Part shown: one piece after another, positions 1-6,378 of the stretch | Position numbering within the stretch: position 1 is the first letter of the stretch | Layout of the letters: every line of letters starts with the position of its first letter | Assembly (NCBI GenBank): GCA_031551045.1 | Contig: JAVBOD010000092.1 | Coordinates: 1-11,230, forward strand | Reading direction: 5' to 3' | From: JAVBOD01 sp031551045 | GTDB taxonomy: Bacteria > Bacteroidota > Bacteroidia > Bacteroidales > UBA932 | Length of the DNA: 11,230 nucleotides | Notes under the pieces: generated by a model | The model's input: the letters and a program-made list of their open reading frames with translations, nothing else | What the model was told of the DNA's origin: nothing | Database searches by the model: none | Made by a program: the position numbers and the translations under genes

Positions 1-582
1 ATGATGGAAGATATCCGCAGCCTGAAAACAACTTACGGGCTCGATTATATCATCGGCGCGGTGCATTTGGTTTCGGCCGCAGGGAAAGAAGGGCTTTGGT
101 TTACCGACGGCGGGAAAACCGAAATTTACGACGAGGGATTACAACGGCTGTTCGACAATGATATCAAAACCGCAGTGAAGACTTTCTATGCGCAAACCAA
201 TGCTATGATTAGTACGCAAAAGCCCGATGTGGTCGGCCATTTCGATAAAATAAAAATGAATAATAAAGGGCGCTATTTTTCGGAACAAGACGACTGGTAT
301 CATGCGTTGGTTATGGAAACGCTGACGCTTCTGAAAGAAAAAGGCTGCGTGTGTGAAATCAATACACGTGGACTTTACAAACAACGTTATAACGATTATT
401 TTCCGGGACACTATCTTTGGAAAACAATGGCCGCCATGGATATTCCCGTAATGGTCAACAGCGACGCGCACAAACCCGCCGAAGTAGGATTGCTGATTGA
501 CGAAGCGCTGCAATTACTGCAAACCGAAGGTATCCGTGAAGTCTGGTATTTCGAAAACGGATGGAAAAGTTATGCCTTGTAA
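1..582 (+). CDS. Histidinol-phosphatase, PHP family (5' end outside window)
   Basis: This is the C-terminal 193 residues of a PHP-superfamily phosphatase, which hydrolyses L-histidinol phosphate to histidinol in histidine biosynthesis in the cytosol. Visible motifs, numbered from base 1, are GAVHLV (19-24) with a metal-ligand-type His, DVVGHFDKIK (76-85), CEINTRGLYK (118-127) and NSDAHK (153-158). These are the later metal-binding segments of the PHP fold and are typical of the HisJ/HisK-type phosphatase. The N-terminal HxH metal motif that opens PHP proteins is missing. Family members are usually about 260-280 residues, so the ATG at base 1 is probably internal and the gene starts before the window. 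The gene ends at a TAA and converges with the minus-strand STN gene. No other his gene is visible here. The family call is firm; the exact substrate is inferred from overall similarity. Confidence 0.85.
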   Translation: MMEDIRSLKTTYGLDYIIGAVHLVSAAGKEGLWFTDGGKTEIYDEGLQRLFDNDIKTAVKTFYAQTNAMISTQKPDVVGHFDKIKMNNKGRYFSEQDDWYHALVMETLTLLKEKGCVCEINTRGLYKQRYNDYFPGHYLWKTMAAMDIPVMVNSDAHKPAEVGLLIDEALQLLQTEGIREVWYFENGWKSYAL

Positions 583-615
583 AACGCAGCTTGCCGTAAA
601 AAGTAGCAGAAGTAC

Positions 616-660
616 ATAGCCCTACGGGTTTTTAATGGCTAAAAAGCTGTTCCAGCTTTC
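616..660. terminator. Possible bidirectional terminator between convergent genes
   Basis: Two small hairpins fill the gap between the convergent histidinol-phosphatase and STN genes. The first is AGCCC/GGGTT around a TAC loop (618-630, one G-T pair), followed directly by a short T run on the plus strand. The second is a perfect 7-bp stem, AAAGCTG/CAGCTTT with a TTC loop (643-659), which could work in either direction. The location fits a shared terminator, but the stems are short and neither has a long T tract. Confidence 0.4.
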
Positions 661-676
661 TCATCGGCACGCCGGT

Positions 677-2221
677 TTACTCCTCGTTCTCTTCTATTTT
701 CGCCGAGATTTTTTCAATCGCTTTATTCAACCATTCTTCGGGTGGAATGATGTTGAAATCGTCCCAAAACAGCGCATCGTACATAAAATGCGTTTCCGAA
801 AAAACATTGCGTGTAGCAATACTTTCGCGGTTCGGGAAGCGTTTTACATCCACCGTGTCGATTTTGCAAACCGCCATTTCGAAATAAGCATTTACCATGG
901 AAGTACGGTTGAAAAGCCTGTTTTTACGCGCAACTTCAAAATTCAATTCGCCGCGGACATAGTTCAAATAATACGTCCCGTTCCAGGCTTTGTAGGATAC
1001 ATAGTAGCGTGCCTGGCGGGGAATGACGTTGAGTTGTTTTGATTGCCGCACGACAAAGGTGTTTTTTAAACGCTGGATATAACGGGGGTCCACTTCGAAT
1101 TCGGCTTGCAGCAAAGCGGCGTTTTCAGCATCGATGAAAAGCGTTCCCTTGTAGGCTGTTTCGTTCAGTCCTTGTTTTTGTTCGAAAGTAACCACATGCG
1201 CCAGCCGCCCGTCCATTTCGGTCATATCTACTTTGGTGTAGTGATAGGGATTTTCGGCATCCATTACAAAAAAGTCGGGCAGGGTTTTTACGACATCGAG
1301 ATTCAGTGCGGAATACACACCGGCTTTTAGTTTTACCACCAGTGTGTCGTTTTTCTCATTGCTCGAAATTTTTCGCATTTTAAGCAGTTTTGCGCGCTCG
1401 GCTTCTTCCGAGCAAAAAGGTGATTTATATATTTTAAACACGCCTTCCGTCAAATTTACAAGCCCTTTTTTGTAGTCGATGCCTTCGCGGTAAAAAACGG
1501 TTAAATATGCCGGGTTTTTAGCATAATTTTCCGGGCGTTGTTCCAACATGTCGCGAACAATTTTTTCGGGATTTACCAACCGGATAATCACTTCTTGTAG
1601 TGGAATGACGCTGGTTTCTAAATAAATATCGGCGTTATTGCCGGGCGAGGCCAGCAAGGTAGCGGGCACCGTGCAGGGTTTGTAGCCGAGATACGAAATG
1701 CGGACATTGGCGTGTTGCAACGAGTCGGGAATTTTGAGTTGAAAAAATCCGTTTTGGTTGGTAACGTTTCCGAGGCTGCTTTCTTCCAGGCTCACCGACG
1801 CAAAGGCCAGCGGTTCTTTGCTCTCCTTGTCGCGCACGGTCCCTTCGGCGATGATGAACGAAACGGCCGGCTGGCTTGGAGAGATACGCTTGAGCGTTGT
1901 AACCTCAACGGGTTCACGTTGGTAGAGCAACACATGCCGCCCGATGATTTTCATATCGATAGAAGAGGTGTTCACCGCTTTCAGGATGGCTTGGCGAAGC
2001 GTCATGTCTCCTTCGTCTATCTTTACTTTCCGTTCGTTGTCGATAATCTTGCTGTCATAAATAAACAATACCCCCGAAAGTTTGCTGACGGTATTTAATG
2101 CCTCGTAAGTGCTTCCTTTGAATTTAGGCATTCGGACAAGCTGTCCGAAAGGGTCGTCGTTTGCTCGCAAAAGTGTTGCGGCAAAAAGAAAACCAACCAG
2201 CCAAAGGATGCCCCTTTTCAT
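677..2221 (-). CDS. Exported STN + CarboxypepD_reg-like protein without a TonB-receptor barrel
   Basis: The 514-residue protein starts with a signal peptide (about 1-20, hydrophobic LWLVGFLFAATLL). An STN (secretin/TonB short N-terminal) domain follows at about 36-101, with the usual KVKIDEGDMTLRQAILKAV pattern. A CarboxypepD_reg-like beta-sandwich lies at about 125-210 (GTVRDKESKEPLAFASVSL, TNQNGFFQLKIP, ISYLGYK). The remaining ~300 residues have no name I can give, but match the C-terminal region of the protein encoded at 3750-5018. In known systems STN domains of TonB-dependent transducers contact the periplasmic part of FecR. This is the last gene of the sigma-fecR cluster, 93 bases after fecR, with no separate promoter found. 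SusC-type transducers carry plug and barrel domains and run to about 1000 residues; neither domain is seen here. I infer a signal-input partner for the FecR. The ligand and the final location (periplasm or outer-membrane surface) are unknown. Confidence 0.8.
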   Translation of the reverse strand: MKRGILWLVGFLFAATLLRANDDPFGQLVRMPKFKGSTYEALNTVSKLSGVLFIYDSKIIDNERKVKIDEGDMTLRQAILKAVNTSSIDMKIIGRHVLLYQREPVEVTTLKRISPSQPAVSFIIAEGTVRDKESKEPLAFASVSLEESSLGNVTNQNGFFQLKIPDSLQHANVRISYLGYKPCTVPATLLASPGNNADIYLETSVIPLQEVIIRLVNPEKIVRDMLEQRPENYAKNPAYLTVFYREGIDYKKGLVNLTEGVFKIYKSPFCSEEAERAKLLKMRKISSNEKNDTLVVKLKAGVYSALNLDVVKTLPDFFVMDAENPYHYTKVDMTEMDGRLAHVVTFEQKQGLNETAYKGTLFIDAENAALLQAEFEVDPRYIQRLKNTFVVRQSKQLNVIPRQARYYVSYKAWNGTYYLNYVRGELNFEVARKNRLFNRTSMVNAYFEMAVCKIDTVDVKRFPNRESIATRNVFSETHFMYDALFWDDFNIIPPEEWLNKAIEKISAKIEENEE

Positions 2222-2314
2222 ATATATTGTTGATTTATGTATTTGTTTTTTCGATACGAAGCGATGATGTTTTTATTCTTAGTATTTCTTTGTGCCTTTA
2301 TAATGCCTTTTCTT

Positions 2315-3145
2315 TTATTTCTTAAAAATATACGTCGTATCGTTTTGCTCTTCGTAGTTCAATTGCAGCGCCAGGCAAATCAACTCCGTCATGTCGTGCA
2401 CACTGTTGTTATCGAACGCCACCGTCAATTTCCTGCTTCCTGTTTCTTTATCGTTCAATATAAAAGAATGGCCGGTGGTGCGGCTTATGACACTCAACAA
2501 CTGTTCCAGCGTTTCGTCTTTGAAGCTCATTTTTTCGATGTAATGATTGAATTGATTCGTGTCGCGGGTGATGCTTTTTTGCAGGTGGCGTGCTTCCAGC
2601 CGCACGGTTTCGCCGGTGCCTACTACCATAGATTCGCCGCTCTCTTTTTCTGTGACTTTTACTTGCCCGCGTTGTACGGAAAGCGAGAAAAATGTTTGCG
2701 TATTGCCCGATGTGCGTACGTCGAACGAAGTGCCCAGCACTTCTATCGTCACATGTTTTGTGTCGATAATGAACGGCCGTTGTGGATCCCTGGTAATGTC
2801 GAACAGGGCATTACCTTCCATTTCGACAACCCGTTTGTCGTTGGCAAATTGTCCGGGATATGATAGCGATGCGTGTTTCTCTAAAAACACGGTGGAGCCG
2901 TCATGCAAGGTGGTTACTAATATTTGTTCCGCCTCCGAATTTTCAATCAGTACATAAGTGGCTTTTTCGGAAGGTTGCGTGAGAAAATACACCGTCAGCG
3001 CTCCCGCAAACAACAAGGCCAGCACGGCTGCCCAACGCAGCGTTTTAAAAGAAATTCTAACGGCTCTTGCGGGTGGCAGCAAGGCTTCTTTTTCCAAACG
3101 TGCATGAAGCGTTTGCCATGCGTTTTCTGTATTCACTGTTCTCAT
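2315..3145 (-). CDS. FecR-family anti-sigma factor
   Basis: The 276-residue single-pass inner-membrane protein has a short cytoplasmic N-terminus (1-37), one transmembrane helix at about 38-56 (WAAVLALLFAGALTVYFL), a periplasmic FecR domain at about 72-165 (VEMEGNALFDI, VLGTSFDVR) and a C-terminal DUF4974/STN-like domain at about 206-275 (MSFKDETLEQLLSVIS through TYIFKK). FecR proteins hold an ECF sigma factor at the membrane and release or activate it when a periplasmic partner signals. The ATG lies one base after the sigma stop codon, so the two are almost certainly co-transcribed and translationally coupled. Many Bacteroidota FecR proteins are somewhat longer, with more residues before the conserved AWQxLxARL segment. 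Here that segment begins at residue 9, so the sigma-contacting part is compact. Family assignment is confident. Confidence 0.92.
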   Translation of the reverse strand: MRTVNTENAWQTLHARLEKEALLPPARAVRISFKTLRWAAVLALLFAGALTVYFLTQPSEKATYVLIENSEAEQILVTTLHDGSTVFLEKHASLSYPGQFANDKRVVEMEGNALFDITRDPQRPFIIDTKHVTIEVLGTSFDVRTSGNTQTFFSLSVQRGQVKVTEKESGESMVVGTGETVRLEARHLQKSITRDTNQFNHYIEKMSFKDETLEQLLSVISRTTGHSFILNDKETGSRKLTVAFDNNSVHDMTELICLALQLNYEEQNDTTYIFKK

Positions 3146-3146
3146 T

Positions 3147-3686
3147 TTACCGGTAGTTCTTAATATCTTTTTTTAAAAATTTCAATGCTTTGCTCATTTC
3201 CGCTTCCACGGTTTTCACCGAAAGCGACAAGGAAGCGGCTATTTCCGTATAAGTTTTTCCTTCGTAACGGTTCATGCAAAATATGTTTCGTTGACGTTCG
3301 GGCAAATCCTGCAAGGCGCTTCCCAGATAGTTTTCCAACTCTTTCAGTTCCAAATTTTCTTGCGGGTTCGGCAGCGCTTCCTGCACTTGTTTCTCGGCGT
3401 GTTGCTGATAGTGGTTGCGTATCCGGAGATGTTCCAATTGCAGCAGCGAATTATTCCGTACGGCTCCATAGAGGTACGATTTTATAGACAACTGAATGTG
3501 TATCTGTTCGCGATCTTTCCATAATTTGTAAAACAATTCCTGTACCGTTTCTTCCGCTGCGTCCATATTGTTCAACCATTTGCAGGAGTAGTGGCATAAG
3601 GGCTCATAGTATTGACGGAACAGGGATTCGAAAGCGCGAATATCCCCGTTCTTGATTTTCTGAAATATCAATACGTCTTTTAGCAT
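3147..3686 (-). CDS. ECF RNA polymerase sigma factor, Bacteroidota FecI-like type
   Basis: The 179-residue protein has sigma-70 region 2 at about 20-85 (AFESLFRQYYEPLCHYSCKW, DAAEETVQELFYKLW, IKSYLYGAVRNNSLL) and region 4 at about 122-172 (LPERQRNIFCMNRYEGKTY, then the helix-turn-helix TEIAASLSLSVKTVEAEMS). No region 3 lies between them, as expected for an ECF sigma factor. I chose the ATG at 3686 over the upstream GTG at 3698. The protein then opens MLKDVLIFQKIKNGD, as in related sigma factors, and a -7-like box at 3714-3721 would place the transcript start very close to the GTG. The anti-sigma gene follows after one base. The likely targets are its own cluster and perhaps the upstream paralogue gene, but no target promoter can be read from one window. 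Confidence 0.93.
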   Translation of the reverse strand: MLKDVLIFQKIKNGDIRAFESLFRQYYEPLCHYSCKWLNNMDAAEETVQELFYKLWKDREQIHIQLSIKSYLYGAVRNNSLLQLEHLRIRNHYQQHAEKQVQEALPNPQENLELKELENYLGSALQDLPERQRNIFCMNRYEGKTYTEIAASLSLSVKTVEAEMSKALKFLKKDIKNYR

Positions 3687-3713
3687 AATGATTGCCACGG
3701 TACATTACCGTCC

Positions 3714-3721
3714 CAAAGATA
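3714..3721 (-). promoter_or_regulatory. Bacteroidota -7 box upstream of the sigma factor gene
   Basis: The minus strand reads TATCTTTG, an exact TAnnTTTG match, 27 bases before the ATG at 3686. It lies between the stop of the upstream CarboxypepD_reg-like gene and the sigma gene. No TTTG is found at the normal 19-21 bp spacing; the nearest TTG is about 14 bp upstream. It suggests that sigma-fecR-STN can be transcribed independently of the gene before it. Confidence 0.5.
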
Positions 3722-3749
3722 CAATTTTATCTTTACAATGCTTTTGCGG

Positions 3750-5018
3750 TTATTTATACCCTTTTTTCAATTTATTCACAGCATTTTCCAGAGATTCCGT
3801 CGGTTCAATGATATTGTAGGCGCCCCAGAAATCCGCATCATAAAAATCGCTTACTTTATCGCTCAATGAATAATGTTCGCGAAACGCATCTTTCGCCGGG
3901 ATATGGCCGGCCGGTTGCAATTGATTGTCGGTCATTACCATTTCGCTGACTACCGTGTAATTGGTGGCAAACAAGCGTTTTTTCCAGTCGCATTTAAAGC
4001 GTATTTCGTTTCTTATGTAATTCAAATAGGTTTTACCCGCGCGTTGCTTGTAGGTAATTACAAACGATAATTCTTCGGGGGTAAACCGCATGCCGGCCGG
4101 TTTCTTTTTCAAAATCATTTCGGTGACTTTGTTGCGGTCTTTCATGTCGAGGCTGAATTCTGCACGCGAGAAGGCCAGCGTGTTCATTTCAATGTAAAGT
4201 TTGCCGCGATAGAGTGCAAGCGGAAGTTCCACCTGCGGTTCGAATTCTACCACGTAATGCAGCTTTCCGTCGATAAATACGGCTTTGTCCATTTTGTATT
4301 TAAAATAATGCAGCGTTTCCGGGTCGAGCAGCAAATCGGGGTTTTTTGCCGCATCGGCCAGTAGCGACAAGTTCGGGCCGCCTAATAATTTCACCGAAAG
4401 CGTATCGTTGGGTTTGGCGCTCAATAGTTTCCGCCCTTTGAAAACCTGCACTCTATCCCTGTTCACATTGAGGTATTCGGCTTTGTAAGCCGTTTTATAC
4501 ACGTTGATAATGGCTTCGGCAATGTTGATATAATTCCGTCCTTTCTGCACGGTTTCGCGGTAAAACCCGGTCATCAGATTCGGAACGTCGCTGTGATTTG
4601 CCGGTATCTTCTTAACGGCTTCCCGTACTAATACCTCGGGCGATTGCCAGCCCAGCAGCATAATTTCGTCCAGCAGTTTGCCCTCCGGTTCTAAAAAATA
4701 AGTTTCGCTTTTTACATTTTCGCGATGGAAAGGAACCGTTAAGTTATTAAAACCCACTAACGAAAACTCAATTTGCTGCGCCGGAATAGAATCGGCAATT
4801 TTCAACGTAAACTCCCCATCGGTGTTCGTAATGGTCGAGATACTGCTACCGGGAACGGAAACCACTACATACTTCAATTTCTTTTTATCTTCTTTGTTTT
4901 TTACTATTCCGTTGACGGTAAAATATTGGCCGTTTCCTTGTGCCCGGAGCGAGGGAGCGGCGATGAGCACACACAGCATCCATGTGCAAATTTTTAAGGA
5001 GATAGATAATGTTTTCAT
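3750..5018 (-). CDS. Exported CarboxypepD_reg-like protein, STN-lacking paralogue
   Basis: The 422-residue protein has a signal peptide (about 1-26, ending SLRAQG), a CarboxypepD_reg-like domain at about 33-118 (VNGIVKNKEDKKKLKYVVV, NTDGEFTLKIADS, FSLVGFNNL) and a long C-terminal region. That region shares blocks with the 677-2221 product: FYRE, NDTLSVKL versus NDTLVVKL, LYRGKLYIE versus AYKGTLFID, YLNYIRNE versus YLNYVRGE, and FWGAYNIIEP versus FWDDFNIIPP. It has no STN domain and no barrel. A GTG at 5021 precedes the ATG at 5018; I prefer the ATG. The gene lies 63 bases upstream of the sigma gene, same strand. It could be the first gene of the cluster or a separate unit, since a -7 box lies in the gap. 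Function is unknown. An envelope role in the same process as its paralogue is inferred from homology and position. Confidence 0.8.
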   Translation of the reverse strand: MKTLSISLKICTWMLCVLIAAPSLRAQGNGQYFTVNGIVKNKEDKKKLKYVVVSVPGSSISTITNTDGEFTLKIADSIPAQQIEFSLVGFNNLTVPFHRENVKSETYFLEPEGKLLDEIMLLGWQSPEVLVREAVKKIPANHSDVPNLMTGFYRETVQKGRNYINIAEAIINVYKTAYKAEYLNVNRDRVQVFKGRKLLSAKPNDTLSVKLLGGPNLSLLADAAKNPDLLLDPETLHYFKYKMDKAVFIDGKLHYVVEFEPQVELPLALYRGKLYIEMNTLAFSRAEFSLDMKDRNKVTEMILKKKPAGMRFTPEELSFVITYKQRAGKTYLNYIRNEIRFKCDWKKRLFATNYTVVSEMVMTDNQLQPAGHIPAKDAFREHYSLSDKVSDFYDADFWGAYNIIEPTESLENAVNKLKKGYK

Positions 5019-5021
5019 CAC

Positions 5022-5253
5022 AATATTGGTTTTTAGTAAATAATCGTGTTTACATATCTAAGATAGTTGAGCGGGGAAATACCCTATTTTATTTTCATTT
5101 AAAGCCTTCTCCGGCGGAATTTTTTCAGGCGGATTTACGGCTTGGCTGTGCTCTCCGTGTTTCCTTGTAATTAATTGGAACAATCGTTGTTTTTGTGGCG
5201 CAAACTTTTGCCGGGATTAAAATGCCTATATTTGTGCTTGAAAAATTGTAAAA
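5022..5253. other. Divergent intergenic region
   Basis: This stretch separates the minus-strand CarboxypepD_reg-like gene from the plus-strand chromate-transporter pair. I see no gene. It holds the plus-strand -7 box at 5227-5234. On the minus strand there is a one-mismatch box, TATCTTAG, about 40 bases before the ATG at 5018, with no clear -33 element. Confidence 0.5.
5227..5234 (+). promoter_or_regulatory. Bacteroidota -7 box for the chromate-transporter pair
   Basis: TATATTTG matches TAnnTTTG exactly and lies 19 bases before the ATG at 5254. A TTTG at 5207-5210 is upstream, but the 16-bp spacing is shorter than the usual 19-21. The leader would be very short. No strong purine-rich ribosome binding site is visible, which is common in Bacteroidota. 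Confidence 0.5.
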
Positions 5254-5796
5254 ATGAACATATATCTATCTTCTTTCTGGACTTTTTTCAAAGTGGGCGC
5301 TTTTACCTTAGGCGGAGGCTATGCCATGATTCCGCTCATTGAGAAAGAAGTGGTAGATAAAAAACAATGGATTGCCCGTAATGATTTTGTCGATTTAATT
5401 GCCGTCTCGCAGTCGGTGCCGGGCGTATTGGCGGTGAATATGGCTATTTTTGTCGGCTACAAACTGAATGGCGTGAAAGGGAGCATTGTTACGGCGCTGG
5501 GAACTATTCTGCCCTCGTTCATTACCATTTTAGCCATTGCTATGTTTTTTGTGGATTTTAAGGATAACGAAACGGTTATAAAAGTATTTAAAGGCATCCG
5601 CCCGGCCGTGGTGGCGCTGATTGCCGTGCCGGTACTCACCACGGCAAAAACGGCCGGTATTACCTACAAAACAGTGGCCTTCCCGATTGTCACCGCCCTG
5701 TTAATCTGGTTGCTGCATGTATCGCCGGTGTATATTGTGATAGTGGCGGCTTCCGCAGGTGTGTTATATCAACTTTACAAACAAAAACACGTATGA
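5254..5796 (+). CDS. Chromate-transporter family protein, first half (short-chain CHR)
   Basis: The 180-residue integral membrane protein consists of one CHR (Chromate_transp) domain. The family signature is near the N-terminus: FFKVGAFTLGGGYAMIPLIEKEVV, then FVDLIAVSQSVPGVLAVNMAIFVGYK and GTILPSFITI. Several hydrophobic segments follow to the C-terminus. Long-chain ChrA has two such domains in one ~400-residue chain. Here, as in other short-chain CHR pairs, they are separate genes whose products are thought to act together. Characterised family members export chromate, but many homologues have no proven substrate and sulfate or another anion is possible. The stop overlaps the next start as ATGA. 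A -7 box lies just upstream. Confidence 0.9.
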   Translation: MNIYLSSFWTFFKVGAFTLGGGYAMIPLIEKEVVDKKQWIARNDFVDLIAVSQSVPGVLAVNMAIFVGYKLNGVKGSIVTALGTILPSFITILAIAMFFVDFKDNETVIKVFKGIRPAVVALIAVPVLTTAKTAGITYKTVAFPIVTALLIWLLHVSPVYIVIVAASAGVLYQLYKQKHV

Positions 5797-6317
5797 TTTA
5801 CCTCCAGCTTTTCTATACTTTTTTCAAAATCGGGCTCTTTGGCTTTGGCGGCGGCTATGCAATGCTATCGCTGATTCAGCATGAGATTGTGGAGGTACAC
5901 GGCTGGCTCACGGCTCCGGAGTTCACCGACATTGTGGCTATCTCGCAAACCACGCCGGGGCCGATAGGAATCAATGCGGCTACTTTTGTGGGATACACCG
6001 CAACGGGCAACGTGTGGGGGGCGGCCTTGGCCACCTTTGCGCTGTGTTTGCCTTCGTTTATCATTATGATTACGATTGCTAAACTTTACCGGAAATTCCG
6101 CTCGAATATTTATATCGATGCGGCGTTTAAAGCATTGCGGATGGTGGTGGTGGGGCTTATTGCTTCGGCTGCTTTGATGCTTGCTACACCTGATAATTTT
6201 GTGGATTTCACCAGCATCATTATTTTGGTAATAGCCTTTTTGGCAACATGGAAATTCAAAATAAACCCCATTGTTACGATTGTACTGGCGGGGATTTTCG
6301 GGGCGTTGTATTATTAA
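5793..6317 (+). CDS. Chromate-transporter family protein, second half (short-chain CHR)
   Basis: The 174-residue membrane protein is a single CHR domain homologous to the preceding gene: FFKIGLFGFGGGYAMLSLIQHEIV, FTDIVAISQTTPGPIGINAATFVGY, and LCLPSFIIMITIAKLYRKFR. The C-terminus is strongly hydrophobic (IIILVIAFLATW, IVTIVLAGIFGALYY). Its ATG overlaps the upstream TGA by one base (ATGA at 5793-5796), implying coupled translation and a heteromeric transporter. The two halves differ at the proline motif, SVPG in the first and TTPGP in the second, as expected for specialised N- and C-type partners. The gene ends in a convergent 61-base gap with the membrane regulator. Substrate is uncertain, as for its partner. 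Confidence 0.9.
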   Translation: MIYLQLFYTFFKIGLFGFGGGYAMLSLIQHEIVEVHGWLTAPEFTDIVAISQTTPGPIGINAATFVGYTATGNVWGAALATFALCLPSFIIMITIAKLYRKFRSNIYIDAAFKALRMVVVGLIASAALMLATPDNFVDFTSIIILVIAFLATWKFKINPIVTIVLAGIFGALYY

Positions 6318-6321
6318 TTGC

Positions 6322-6338
6322 ACCACGGAGGCACGGAG
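6322..6338. repeat. Short CACGGAG direct repeat of a common intergenic type
   Basis: ACCACGGAGGCACGGAG holds two CACGGAG copies 8 bp apart, directly after the transporter stop codon in the convergent gap. Similar 'accacggaggcacggag' tracts occur between genes in many bacteria. It may be a degenerate remnant of a dispersed intergenic repeat. No function is evident. Confidence 0.4.
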
Positions 6339-6378
6339 AATGCCGAGAAGTAATCTGAAATAAAAAAACTGAAACTTT

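Noticed and set aside
635..1042. Plus-strand open frame antisense to the STN gene
   Set aside because: Shadow of the well-supported minus-strand gene, with no recognisable domain of its own.
2237..2863. 208-codon plus-strand open frame over the fecR gene
   Set aside because: It lies antisense to conserved FecR domains. Its hydrophobic start arises from the A/T-rich gap and the rest has no protein-like pattern.
677..5018. Polysaccharide-utilisation (SusC/SusD) locus
   Set aside because: The sigma/FecR pair suggested it, but there is no SusC barrel, no SusD and no glycoside hydrolase in the window.
6360..6378. A-run and T-run pair as terminator between the transporter and regulator genes
   Set aside because: The possible stem is only A-T pairs with no G-C core, so it would not be stable.
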